24,911 nucleotides of DNA, from NCBI GenBank assembly GCA_049287505.1, contig JBAQFY010000307.1, positions 1 through 24,911 of the forward strand. The letters are read 5' to 3'. The position numbers and the translations under genes were made by a program. Positions 7,334 through 15,092 of the stretch are shown in pieces. The notes under the pieces were generated by a model, which worked only from the letters and a program-made list of their open reading frames with translations, did no database searches and was not told where the DNA came from. Position 1 is the stretch's first letter. Each line of letters opens with the position of its first letter. The DNA comes from NIOZ-UU13 sp049287505 (lineage in GTDB: Bacteria; Planctomycetota; Phycisphaerae; Sedimentisphaerales; Anaerobacaceae).

Positions 7334-8051
7334 CGAGTCGGCGAAGAATCGACTTTGTCCAGCGGCCGCTGCGAAGCTGTGAAAAGATAAGCAGTAACAG
7401 TATCAACAGCCAGTAGCCGCTGAACCGCAGATAATAAAGGATAATGTCGAATATACTGCCGGTTTCAGCGGAGCTCCACTTCGCCAGCTCGCATGGCGTA
7501 TATATCGCGCCGCGAACCATACAGCCGAAGATTTCCTGCCAGGGCAGCAGCAGAACAAGCATAACCAGCGATAGGAAAAACGCCCTGCTGATATGGTTCA
7601 TTCCGCCGAGCCGGCCTACCAGCGAAATCTTCAGGGACAAAAGTATTGTCAGACAGTAAAGCAGCCCCGTTAGTACCAGTATGGCGTTAACAAGCCGGAT
7701 ACCCATTGCTAAATGGTTGAAGTTTATTCCAAAAAGAGAATTCTCCAATTCTGCTTTGACCGGCTCACTTTGCTCGGCAGCAACTTTTTTTGCAGCCTCG
7801 CCAACGTCCTGCACATCCTTGCTCAAGCCTCCAGCCACAACGGCAGCTCCGCTATCCTGGGCTTTGTTAGATATATATCCCTTTGCGGAAATGTAACCTG
7901 TATTTACGGCCCAAAAGCATATCTGCAACAGCAGAAGACACAAAACCACAATGATAAAGAAAAAGTTTTTCCATCCCCTGAATACACTAATCGCTTCGAG
8001 ACAATCGGTAGTATCCAGTAAACTGCTTGGGCCGGCCTGGTTCTCGTTCAT
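7323..8051 (-). CDS. Multi-pass membrane protein, function unknown
   Basis: 242 residues. Hydrophobic segments are visible near residues 29-50 (FFFIIVVLCLLLLQ), 118-140 (VNAILVLTGLLYCLTILLSL), 155-172 (FFLSLVMLVLLLP) and 210-226 (YWLLILLLLIF), so probably four membrane spans. A polar, Ala/Glu-rich loop of about 60 residues follows the first span and may be periplasmic or a short coiled coil. The C-terminus is basic (RSGRWTKSILRR), suggesting a cytoplasmic end. AGGAG seven bases upstream supports the ATG at 8049-8051. I do not recognise the family. Confidence 0.75.
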   Translation of the reverse strand: MNENQAGPSSLLDTTDCLEAISVFRGWKNFFFIIVVLCLLLLQICFWAVNTGYISAKGYISNKAQDSGAAVVAGGLSKDVQDVGEAAKKVAAEQSEPVKAELENSLFGINFNHLAMGIRLVNAILVLTGLLYCLTILLSLKISLVGRLGGMNHISRAFFLSLVMLVLLLPWQEIFGCMVRGAIYTPCELAKWSSAETGSIFDIILYYLRFSGYWLLILLLLIFSQLRSGRWTKSILRRLEVI

Positions 8052-8163
8052 TTTTAAATCTCCTAAATTGGGTTAATAGGTGGTTGGTTAATGGATTAGT
8101 TCACTGCTCACCACTCACTATTTTGCTACTCACCATTTCCATGAGCATCCGGCACACCTGTTA

Positions 8164-8226
8164 AAAGCGTGTTTTTCAACACGCCTGTTAGTCCTAAGGA
8201 CTCCTTACGGAGAAGCGTGCTTTTCA
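8164..8226 (+). repeat. Family 2 palindromic repeat, reference copy
   Basis: The core is 8184-8214 with near-palindrome AGTCCTAAGGACT, flanked by GCGTG/CACGC arms (8168-8184) and a further GCGTGC at 8215. In one frame it reads PVSPKDSLRRS, and such peptides turn up by chance in frames crossing the repeat. The surrounding gap 8052-8370 also holds a degenerate period-7 stretch (about 8098-8135, units like GCTCACC) and no gene that I can support. Confidence 0.75.
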
Positions 8227-8370
8227 GCTCAGCATCCCTTTTTGAGCTATTATGTTCTCATCCTGCTATAAATGCAAGAAATTTCTTTGCCCCGCACCAA
8301 TTGATTTCGAGCCGGATACCGGAGCCCGTTGAAAGGGCCAATTTTTCTCTCCAGGGCAATTAATGCGGGG

Positions 8371-9723
8371 TTATTTCTCATCTTTTATCTTCTGGAAACT
8401 TTTTTTGGCTGCCTCGATGGTCTTCTCAATGTCCTCTTTGCTGTGGGCTAACGAAACAAACATCGCCTCATAAGCGCTCGGAGCAAGATAAATCCCCTGT
8501 TCTAACATCAGGGCAAAGAATTTCTTAAATCGTTTTATATCGGTTGACTGAACATCGGCAAAGTTTCGTATTTGCTTGCCCGTGAAGAAACAGCTCAAAA
8601 TCGAGCCGACACGATTAATCGTTACGGCGATGCCGGCCTCTTTAGCGGCATCAGCTAATCCAGCCTCTAACAGAGCTGCTCTCGATTCTAAATACTCGTA
8701 ACTCGATACTCGACGAGAGTCGAGCATCAAGAATCGAGTATCGAGTATATCCAGTGTCGCGTTTGCCGCCGCCATTGCAAGCGGATTACCGCTGAGTGTT
8801 CCTGCCTGATAGACCGGCCCGAGCGGTGCGAGCATGTCCATAATATCGGCTCTGCCGCCAAGAGCCCCCACAGGCAGTCCGCCTCCTATGATTTTGCCTA
8901 AACAGGTGATATCAGCTTTTATACCGTAAAGCTCCTGTGCTCCACCAAGGGCTAAGCGAAAGCCTGTTATCACCTCGTCAAATATCAAAAGCGTATCGTT
9001 CCGGTCGCACAAATCCCGAAGCGTCTGCAGGTATCCATCCATCGGCGGCACCACGCCCATATTTGCAGCGACAGGCTCAACCAGAACCGCTGCTATTTTC
9101 CCCTTGTACAAATTAAACGCAGCCCTTACCCCCTCAATATCATTGTAGTCAACTACGATGGTCATCTTCGCAATCGAATCAGGAACACCCCCGCTCGAAG
9201 CGATGGCACTCCCGAAGGAACGCCCTGTGGTTGCCTCGGCAAGGCCGGAACCGGCAGCCACCAGCAATGAATCGCTGTGCCCGTGATAACAGCCGGCCAT
9301 TTTGATTATTAAGTCCTTTTTGGTATATCCGCGGGCCAGCCGAATAGCGGTCATTACCGCCTCGGTGCCGCTGCTTACCAGCCGAACCTTCTCAATGGAA
9401 TCGAAGGCAGCGATTATTTTCTTAGCTAAGGCGGTCTCAGACAATGTCGGTGCCCCGAATGATGTACCCTTTTGTGCCGCGGCCGTAACCGCTTTCAAAA
9501 CCTTCGGATGGGCGTGCCCAAGTATCATCGGACCCCACGAGCCCACGTAGTCGATATATTCATTGCCGTCAATATCGTAGATTTTTGAACCCTTTGCACC
9601 GGAAATGAAAAGCGGTTCTACATCCACCCCCCCGAACGCCCGCACCGGCGAATTCACGCCGCCCGGCAGACAACTACACGCATCAGCAAAGGCCTGTGCT
9701 GATTTAGTTGACCAATCTGTCAT
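8371..9723 (-). CDS. hemL: Glutamate-1-semialdehyde 2,1-aminomutase
   Basis: A PLP-dependent enzyme converting glutamate-1-semialdehyde to 5-aminolevulinate in C5-pathway tetrapyrrole (heme, cobalamin) synthesis. Seen in order: CLPGGVNSPVRAFGG near the N-terminus, YIDYVGSWGPMILGHAHP, SSGTEAVMTAIRLARG (cofactor phosphate region), CYHGHSDSLL, LIFDEVITGFR, and LGKIIGGGLPVGALGG with the Schiff-base lysine. ATG 9721-9723 (MTDWSTKS) is chosen because it fits the family N-terminus and has AGAGG just upstream; the frame extends to 9783 and ATG 9742-9744 is possible. Both starts lie in a heptanucleotide repeat. A second heptamer array inserts roughly ten extra residues after ANATLDIL. Confidence 0.95.
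   Translation of the reverse strand: MTDWSTKSAQAFADACSCLPGGVNSPVRAFGGVDVEPLFISGAKGSKIYDIDGNEYIDYVGSWGPMILGHAHPKVLKAVTAAAQKGTSFGAPTLSETALAKKIIAAFDSIEKVRLVSSGTEAVMTAIRLARGYTKKDLIIKMAGCYHGHSDSLLVAAGSGLAEATTGRSFGSAIASSGGVPDSIAKMTIVVDYNDIEGVRAAFNLYKGKIAAVLVEPVAANMGVVPPMDGYLQTLRDLCDRNDTLLIFDEVITGFRLALGGAQELYGIKADITCLGKIIGGGLPVGALGGRADIMDMLAPLGPVYQAGTLSGNPLAMAAANATLDILDTRFLMLDSRRVSSYEYLESRAALLEAGLADAAKEAGIAVTINRVGSILSCFFTGKQIRNFADVQSTDIKRFKKFFALMLEQGIYLAPSAYEAMFVSLAHSKEDIEKTIEAAKKSFQKIKDEK
8681..8746 (-). repeat. In-frame heptamer/palindrome insertion inside hemL
   Basis: On the minus strand, 7-base units (TACTCGA twice, TTCTTGA, TGCTCGA) are followed by units in the reverse sense (CGAGTAT, CGAGTTA, CGAGTAT). 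This gives exact inverted repeats ACTCGATACTCGA (8701-8713) with TCGAGTATCGAGT (8734-8746), and CTCGATTCT (8681-8689) with AGAATCGAG (8730-8738). The frame stays open and encodes roughly LDTRFLMLDSRRVSSYEYLE. Confidence 0.8.
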
Positions 9724-9749
9724 CTGTCCTCTGTCTTCTGTCATCTGCC
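9715..9749 (-). repeat. Heptanucleotide tandem repeat over the hemL start (core GACAGAT)
   Basis: Five units in register (GACAGAT twice, GACAGAG, GACAGAA, GGCAGAT, read on the minus strand). The units supply both candidate ATG codons and the AGAGG ribosome-binding site. Confidence 0.8.
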
Positions 9750-9873
9750 TTTCCATCATAAGACTATTGGCAGCAAAATTCAAACTATTTGTTTAAGCTC
9801 CGGCCACAACAGTTTTATGCAGCCCGTGAGAAGCTATTTTTCTTGCAATGTCTGTGTGATTTGATAAACTTAC

Positions 9874-9964
9874 GTGATTAGTGATTAGTGATTATTGATT
9901 AGTGAGTAGTGATTATTGATTAGTGAGTAGTGATTGGCGAGTGGTGATTAATGATTGATGAGCA
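9874..9964 (+). repeat. Heptanucleotide tandem repeat (core GTGATTA), 13 units
   Basis: Thirteen consecutive 7-base units in register, mostly GTGATTA with variants TTGATTA, GTGAGTA, GTGATTG and GCGAGTG. It lies upstream of hemL (minus) and of the chaperone gene at 10179 (plus), directly next to a family 1 element. Confidence 0.9.
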
Positions 9965-9976
9965 GCTAATTAGTAG

Positions 9977-10125
9977 CTGTTGCGGAAAACGAAAATCGAC
10001 GATGTCACCCCTACCCCTGCTTCCGCAGGGGTAAACTTGTCCCCGCGAAAGCGGGGAGCAGGGGTCCAGAGCGAAAAACTGGATTCCCGCTTTCGCGGGA
10101 ATGACAAATACTGTTTCCGCAACAG
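9977..10125 (+). repeat. Family 1 MITE-like element with 12-bp terminal inverted repeats
   Basis: 149 bases bounded by perfect inverted ends CTGTTGCGGAAA (9977-9988) and TTTCCGCAACAG (10114-10125). Inside are three hairpins: CCCCTGCTTCCGCAGGGG, TCCCCGCGAAAGCGGGGA and ATTCCCGCTTTCGCGGGAAT. There is no coding capacity. An inverted relative is at 2232-2422 and single-hairpin fragments are at 16874-16905 and 17731-17768. No clear target duplication flanks it. After it, about 10130-10164, is a degenerate ATTAACC-like period-7/8 stretch. Confidence 0.88.
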
Positions 10126-10178
10126 GAACTAATTAACCGATTAACCAATCACCATTTAACCAGTTATGGAGTAAATAT

Positions 10179-12551
10179 ATGAATTTAGTCAGGTGGTTTC
10201 GAAAATATAATAAAAAAGTGATGGCTGTTGTTGTCATCGTCATAATGTTCGGCTTTATCGGCGGCGGCACTTTGCTCCAACAGTTGGGCCGAAGAGCAAC
10301 AGGGCTGCACAAAACAATAGCTTACTTTGGGGACAACAAAAAAATAACAAACAACGACTTATACTTGGCACGACGGGAACAGGATATCCTCAGAAGCCTG
10401 GCGGCCGATGTCCTGCTGAGGAACCAGGACTTACGGGGAATTCTCCTGGGCGAGATGCTGTTTGCTGAGCAGCAAACTTCGCCGGCCCTTATCAATCATA
10501 TAAGGCAGACGATTAGAAAGAACCGGTACAGAATCGGTGATAAACAAATCAACGATATGTATAGACGCTCGGTGCCGTCCAATATATACTGGCTGTTACT
10601 TAAAAACGAAGCACAGCTCGCCGGAATCAAAGTGCCAATCGAGCAGGCCGGCGTATTGCTCGGACAAGTAATACCACAGCTATTCAACGGCCAAACATAT
10701 TCGCAACGAATTGGGGTTCTAATAAACCAGTACGGCTTACCGGAGAAGCAGTTCCTGACAATATTTAGCGAATTGTTAGCCGTAATGCAGTACGCCCAGA
10801 TGATTTGTTCAAATGAAGATGTTACAATCTCACAGATAACCCAGGCTATTGCCTCCGAGCAGGAAAGCATTGACGCTGAGTTGGTAGAATTCGACCCAGC
10901 CGTATTCACCGAAGCCCAGGCTCAGTTAAGTAATGAAGAAATCCTCGAGCATTTTAACAAATACAAGAAATTCTTTTCCGGAGCCGTAAGCGAGGAAAAT
11001 CCTTATGGCTTCGGATATAAGCTGCCGGACAGGGTTCAGCTTGAATACCTAATCGTCAGGCTCGACGATATTTCAACGCTGATTAAGCCGCCTACCCAAC
11101 AGCAGAAGGAAGATTATTACCAAAGACATAGAGAACAGTTGTTCACCGAGCAAGTGCCGTCCGACCCGAACGACCCGAACTCACCGCTGAAACAGCAAAC
11201 TAAAAGCTACGCCGAGGTTTCAGATATAATTTCGGACCAGCTTCTAAAGGACAGAATAAATTCCACCGCAAATAGAATACTGCAGGAGGCTAAAACAATT
11301 ACCGAAGCCGGCCTGGAGGCTCCGGATATAGACCCTGCTAATCTGACTGATGAGCAGTTTAAGCAAAGAGCCGGCAATTATAAAACCACCGTCGAGCAAT
11401 TAAGCAAAAAACACAATATCAAGCTATATGCAGGCCGGACGGGACTGCTTAGCCCAATCGATATGCAAACCGATAAATATCTTGCAAGGCTGTATTTAGA
11501 GGGCTACGGGCAAAATCCCGTCTCATTGGCTCAGATTGTCTTTGCCGTCGATGATTTAGCCGCCAGCGAGCTTGGACCGTTTGATGTTCGAAAGCCCAGA
11601 ATGTATCAAAATATCGGGCCCCTCAAAGATTTATGGGGCTTCCCGATTTATCAGGAGAGCGGGCTCCGGGACGTCTCCGGACAAATAATGGCCATTGTGC
11701 GGGTGATTAAAACTATAAAAGCCGTCGAACCCCAAAGCATTGACCAAACCTTTAGCACAAGCACAATTGAAATCGACCCAAACCAGCCTTCAGCCCAGAG
11801 TGCAGCCGAAGGGGAAGGTGCAGGTGAAAATATTTATTCGGTAAAAGAAAAAGTTACCGAAGACCTGAAGAGACTTGCTGCGATGGACATCGCAAAAAGC
11901 AAAGCCGAAGAGTTTATAGGCCTGGCGGCAAAGGAAGGCTGGGACAACGCTATTGATAAATTTAACGAACTCTACGGACAGCAAACCGGCAGAGACCCAA
12001 ACGACCCTAACGCATCCGAGATTTCAATTGCGGAAAAAAGCGTTACCGAACCCTTCAAGCTGCAAAATCTTACAGGCCTGCTAAGAATATCAAATGCGAC
12101 TTTACAGACTCTAACTGTGCAAAGTGCAGGCAAACCGGCGGCGCAGTTCTTCTTGAATGAGCGTAAAAATCATCGTCGCTTCGTGGAACAGCTTTATTCG
12201 CTTGTACCGCAGGACAGTAACACGGTTGATGCCTTCCCTCTGGTTATAGAGTTCAAGCCGGATTTGAGCTTGTATTGCATAAAAAATATCTCCGTTAAGC
12301 GCATTACTCTCCAGGAGTACGAAAAAATCAAAGCGGTGCGATTGCAAAGAGAAGATTATTCTCAATCCGAGAGCCTGGCGGCGGTCTATTTTAATCCCGA
12401 AAACATATTAAAACGGATGAACTTCAGGCTGGTCAAAGCCGGTGAAGAACCCGCGGATGCCAATGCGCCCGCTCGTCCCGCCCCTCCGAGGGGCGGGGCT
12501 CGTCCGGGCGAAGCCCGCCCCAGCCCGACAGAATCGGAGGAAACATTGTGA
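10179..12551 (+). CDS. PpiD/SurA-like membrane-anchored periplasmic chaperone
   Basis: 790 residues. A short basic N-terminus (WFRKYNKK) and one membrane span (about residues 13-35, MAVVVIVIMFGFIGGG) anchor a large outer domain, as in PpiD. The segment starting IAYFGDNKKITNNDLYLARR resembles SurA-N/PpiD N-terminal domains, where 'VNGxxIxxxxF' is usual. The rest is Gln/Glu-rich and helical, with Asp-Pro-Asn runs (DPNDPN near residues 329 and 608). I cannot see a clear parvulin active site, so isomerase activity is doubtful. The last 35 residues are Pro/Ala/Arg-rich and partly encoded by a GC-rich palindrome. GGAG seven bases before ATG 10179 supports the start. Its stop overlaps the GTG start of the next gene (GTGA, 12548-12551), indicating an operon. 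Confidence 0.75.
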   Translation: MNLVRWFRKYNKKVMAVVVIVIMFGFIGGGTLLQQLGRRATGLHKTIAYFGDNKKITNNDLYLARREQDILRSLAADVLLRNQDLRGILLGEMLFAEQQTSPALINHIRQTIRKNRYRIGDKQINDMYRRSVPSNIYWLLLKNEAQLAGIKVPIEQAGVLLGQVIPQLFNGQTYSQRIGVLINQYGLPEKQFLTIFSELLAVMQYAQMICSNEDVTISQITQAIASEQESIDAELVEFDPAVFTEAQAQLSNEEILEHFNKYKKFFSGAVSEENPYGFGYKLPDRVQLEYLIVRLDDISTLIKPPTQQQKEDYYQRHREQLFTEQVPSDPNDPNSPLKQQTKSYAEVSDIISDQLLKDRINSTANRILQEAKTITEAGLEAPDIDPANLTDEQFKQRAGNYKTTVEQLSKKHNIKLYAGRTGLLSPIDMQTDKYLARLYLEGYGQNPVSLAQIVFAVDDLAASELGPFDVRKPRMYQNIGPLKDLWGFPIYQESGLRDVSGQIMAIVRVIKTIKAVEPQSIDQTFSTSTIEIDPNQPSAQSAAEGEGAGENIYSVKEKVTEDLKRLAAMDIAKSKAEEFIGLAAKEGWDNAIDKFNELYGQQTGRDPNDPNASEISIAEKSVTEPFKLQNLTGLLRISNATLQTLTVQSAGKPAAQFFLNERKNHRRFVEQLYSLVPQDSNTVDAFPLVIEFKPDLSLYCIKNISVKRITLQEYEKIKAVRLQREDYSQSESLAAVYFNPENILKRMNFRLVKAGEEPADANAPARPAPPRGGARPGEARPSPTESEETL
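12477..12497. repeat. GC-rich hairpin inside the C-terminal tail of the PpiD-like gene
   Basis: CCCGCCCCT (12477-12485) pairs exactly with AGGGGCGGG (12489-12497) across a CCG loop; a second small GGGC/GCCC dyad and a repeated GCTCGTCC follow. It encodes RPAPPRGGARPGEARP-like sequence. Confidence 0.7.
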
Positions 12552-12952
12552 AGACACCGCGTTCGAAAGAAAACCACACCATGTTTCTGCTGACTGTGGG
12601 ACTGCTGGCCTGGCTTGTCCCGGGCGCAGGACATCTACTGCTAAAGGAAAGGAAACGTGCGCTCATTATATTCGCAACTATTGTCTTTACCTTCTGCGTG
12701 GGATTATATGTCGGCTCAATTGGAATTATTAATCCCGTAGGGGCAAAGCCCTGGTATGTGGCACAGATTATGAATTCTCCGATGGTGGCAGTCCTGGGGC
12801 ATTTGGCCACAACCACAGACTATTCTGTCTTTGGAAGACCGAGCGAAATTGGACAGATATACACCAGCATCGCGGGTTTGCTGAACCTTTTGTGTATTGT
12901 AAACGCCATTTATTTGGCTCATCTGCAAAAAAAAGAAACCGCTGGAGACTAA
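12548..12952 (+). CDS. Small membrane protein, function unknown
   Basis: 134 residues. Starts with GTG 12548 overlapping the previous stop by four bases, so translation is probably coupled. Hydrophobic segments: about residues 13-27 (FLLTVGLLAWLVPGAGH), 39-62 (ALIIFATIVFTFCVGLYVGSIGI) and 108-124 (IAGLLNLLCIVNAIYLAH). The first segment has the WLxPGxGHxxL pattern seen in small planctomycete membrane proteins, reminiscent of TM2-type proteins. No catalytic motif. The PpiD-like partner suggests an envelope role, which is inference from position only. Confidence 0.75.
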   Translation: MKTPRSKENHTMFLLTVGLLAWLVPGAGHLLLKERKRALIIFATIVFTFCVGLYVGSIGIINPVGAKPWYVAQIMNSPMVAVLGHLATTTDYSVFGRPSEIGQIYTSIAGLLNLLCIVNAIYLAHLQKKETAGD

Positions 12953-12961
12953 TCTGCAAAA

Positions 12962-13213
12962 ATGTCGATAATACCTGCTCTTGTAATGGCGACCTTTACA
13001 ACGCCGGAAAAAATTAGCGCAAATCCGCAATCTATTCTGTGGCTGCTGCCGTTAGTAGCCGCGATTGCCATCGTCTATAAAGCTACGAAGCTGCCCGAAA
13101 TAAAATCCGCCAATTTCCTCAAAGAAGCCGTGATTCTATCCGGTTCAATTCTTGTTTTTATGTTCATAACTGCATTGGCCCTGTGCGCCTTGGCATGGCT
13201 GATTACAAAATAA
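12962..13213 (+). CDS. Two-span small membrane protein
   Basis: 83 residues, nine bases after the previous stop and in the same direction, so likely the last gene of the operon. Two hydrophobic spans are evident: about residues 25-40 (ILWLLPLVAAIAIVYK) and 56-80 (VILSGSILVFMFITALALCALAWL). No family recognised. The ribosome-binding site is weak (GGAG about 14 bases upstream). Confidence 0.65.
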   Translation: MSIIPALVMATFTTPEKISANPQSILWLLPLVAAIAIVYKATKLPEIKSANFLKEAVILSGSILVFMFITALALCALAWLITK

Positions 13214-13269
13214 ATGCCGGAAATAACATCTCATACCATTTGTAATTAAAAGATGCGCTTTATATAAAG

Positions 13270-13306
13270 GGCAGCGAGCCATCCCCAAGCTGCGCTTGAG
13301 GCTGCC
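13270..13306. repeat. Family 4 hairpin repeat, uninterrupted copy
   Basis: GGCAGC (13270-13275) pairs with GCTGCC (13301-13306), enclosing CCCCAAGC and GCTTGAGG arms. Its reverse complement matches 17715-17785 apart from an inserted palindrome there. The surrounding gap 13214-13526 also has a second dyad, AATTGGTAT (13348-13356) with ATACCAATT (13394-13402), and no gene. Confidence 0.75.
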
Positions 13307-13412
13307 ATCCTTTTGTGCTAAACACAAGGAGCTCAGTAATTAAATGCAATTGGTATCATATCGAGAAACGGCATTCATAGCGCATAGGTCGTAATACCAA
13401 TTTTATACGATT

Positions 13413-13470
13413 CACAAAAATGTATGCACTTCTCCAAAACAGAGCCGCGACTGTAAAGGAGCGGTTATTG
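13413..13470 (+). repeat. Family 5 dispersed repeat, empty copy
   Basis: The stretch ending CAGAGCC-GCGACTGTAAAGGAGCG resembles 22692-22782 on both sides of a family 3 element inserted there. It is just downstream of rnc on the minus strand. Confidence 0.7.
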
Positions 13471-13526
13471 TCTCTTCTGTTGTACAATGAGTTGATGTTG
13501 GGCGCACTTATTTTTTATGATTGGTA

Positions 13527-14237
13527 TTATTCGCCGTCCTCTCCAGAGACCCTCTCAAGCACACCTAACTCGACAAGAGCGTTGAAGGCTGCTTTTTGCT
13601 CCGCTTCTTTTTTGTTTGTCCCCCAGGCGCTTGGGAAATGACGGTCCGCGATAGCCACTTCCAGCTCAAAGCACTTATTGTGGTCGGGTCCTTTTTCATC
13701 GAGCAGCACATAGACCGGCGTAACATTAGACTGCTCTTGGGCGTACTGCTGCAGTAGCGACTTGTAGTTGCCCTGAGCTTGTTCTGCATCGGTTTGCTCA
13801 ATTAACGAACCAAAGATTCTCAGGATAAAACTGTGGGCCGTGTCAAATCCACCATCAATATATATTGCAGCGATAGTGGTCTCCAGCACGCCGGCGGCAA
13901 GAGAGCCTGACAAAGCCCGGCTGGAAACCATGCCCTTGCCGACTTTTAAAAATTTGTGCAGCCCGAGCTGCCTTGAAATCCGGGCACACGTCCCCCGAGA
14001 AACAAGCATACTCTTAATCTTCGTCAAGTCGCCCTCGAGATAACCTGAAAACCTCTCGAAGAGTGTTTGGCAGATAACCACAGCCAAAACTGCATCACCG
14101 AGAAACTCCAGCCTTTCGTTACTTAAAAGACGATTATCAACTGATGAGGAATGAGTAAAAGCTTTGGCTAAAAGATTCTTGTCCGAAAATGTGTAACCTA
14201 TCGTCTGCTCGATTTGCTGCAGAGTTTCTTTATCCAT
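13527..14237 (-). CDS. rnc: Ribonuclease III
   Basis: 236 residues, the usual length. The endonuclease domain (1-150) has the signature NERLEFLGDAVL with the catalytic Glu/Asp pair. The double-stranded RNA-binding domain runs from about residue 157 (NYKSLLQQYAQ) to NKKEAEQKAAFNAL. It cleaves double-stranded RNA in rRNA and mRNA processing. One oddity: the second metal-binding motif, D-x-x-E in E. coli (Asp114, Glu117), reads SLAAGVLETTIAAIYID, so the Asp position holds Gly while Glu is kept. An AGGAC motif nine bases upstream supports ATG 14235-14237. It is monocistronic; the downstream gap is repeat-rich. Confidence 0.95.
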   Translation of the reverse strand: MDKETLQQIEQTIGYTFSDKNLLAKAFTHSSSVDNRLLSNERLEFLGDAVLAVVICQTLFERFSGYLEGDLTKIKSMLVSRGTCARISRQLGLHKFLKVGKGMVSSRALSGSLAAGVLETTIAAIYIDGGFDTAHSFILRIFGSLIEQTDAEQAQGNYKSLLQQYAQEQSNVTPVYVLLDEKGPDHNKCFELEVAIADRHFPSAWGTNKKEAEQKAAFNALVELGVLERVSGEDGE

Positions 14238-14337
14238 ATTAATTACGTCCTGATTTTACAAGAAGCCTGCGAGCAGATTACGAACACCGCTATAAACAGC
14301 GATCTTCGTAGCCGGCTCCACAGAAAAACTTCATCCG

Positions 14338-14393
14338 GTAAATGGTAAATAGCAAATGATAAAAAGTAAATAGTAAATCGTAAATAGTAAAAG
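14338..14393 (+). repeat. Heptanucleotide tandem repeat (core GTAAATA), 8 units
   Basis: Eight 7-base units in register: GTAAATG, GTAAATA, GCAAATG, ATAAAAA, then GTAAATA, GTAAATC, GTAAATA and GTAAAAG. It lies between rnc and the STAS gene. Confidence 0.88.
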
Positions 14394-14427
14394 GCTTACC
14401 AATAACCAATTACCTGCAACCAATAGC

Positions 14428-14769
14428 TTACTTGCCAACTTCCATCTGCAAACCTGCCAGGGCCACAAACTTATCGTCGGCAAACTCAAAAATCCCGTCA
14501 AGACCGGTTACCGTAAAGATACCTTTGGTTGCCGCCGCAACGTTGCAGAAAACAAGCTGATGACCGCAATCGGCTAACAACTTGCGCAGCTTCAGAAGCT
14601 TCGAAAGGCTGGAGGAAGTTACAATATCCACGCTGGAAAAGTCTATTACAACGTCACAGTTACCTCTGTCACGCACCATCTCCGTAACCGTTTTGAGCTC
14701 ATCTCCCATCTCCGGCTCCTGGGGCAAGTCCACGAGAATAATATCTTCAGACCAATCTTGAATCCCCAT
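14428..14769 (-). CDS. STAS-domain protein (anti-anti-sigma factor type)
   Basis: 113 residues, one STAS domain. VVIDFSSVDIVTSSSLSKLL (about residues 40-59) is the strand-helix segment that carries the phosphorylatable serine in SpoIIAA/RsbV proteins, and QLVFCNV and FTVTGLDGIFEF match the later strand and helix. Such proteins are switched by serine phosphorylation and bind anti-sigma kinases. No kinase or sigma gene is adjacent, so the partner is unknown. AAGGAGAT upstream of ATG 14767-14769 gives a firm start. Confidence 0.88.
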   Translation of the reverse strand: MGIQDWSEDIILVDLPQEPEMGDELKTVTEMVRDRGNCDVVIDFSSVDIVTSSSLSKLLKLRKLLADCGHQLVFCNVAAATKGIFTVTGLDGIFEFADDKFVALAGLQMEVGK

Positions 14770-15092
14770 CTTAATCTCCTTTTTTCAAGTCAACAAAGCG
14801 TTTAAGATTCACAATTTTCAACTCATTACAAAATGGGTTATCGAGCAACATTCAGATATTTTATCGGCATAAGTTTCAGCCAGGTTAAGAAATAAAACAA
14901 AAGAAACTTTATTTGCTTTACAGCATCGGCCTATAAAAATCGGTGTTCTCCTACCATCCCACGGATAAATGAGCGAAACCATTGAAAAAAGGGTGAATTT
15001 AGTCTTTTTCCCCTCCCCTAAATTTCAGCGTGTACTAACAAAAGGGTTATGGAGCTGTCATCTGGGCGAACTTACCAAACTTCGTATCGGCT
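14770..15092. other. Intergenic region, nothing recognised
   Basis: 323 bases between comM and the STAS gene. No reading frame, repeat family member or strong hairpin found. It should hold the STAS promoter and the end of the comM transcript. Confidence 0.5.

Noticed and set aside
8169..8363. 64-codon plus-strand frame with PVSPKDSLRRS
   Set aside because: The peptide is the translation of the family 2 repeat; no start signal or protein-like composition.
9874..9964. CRISPR-like array
   Set aside because: The units are 7 bases with no spacers; it is a simple tandem repeat.
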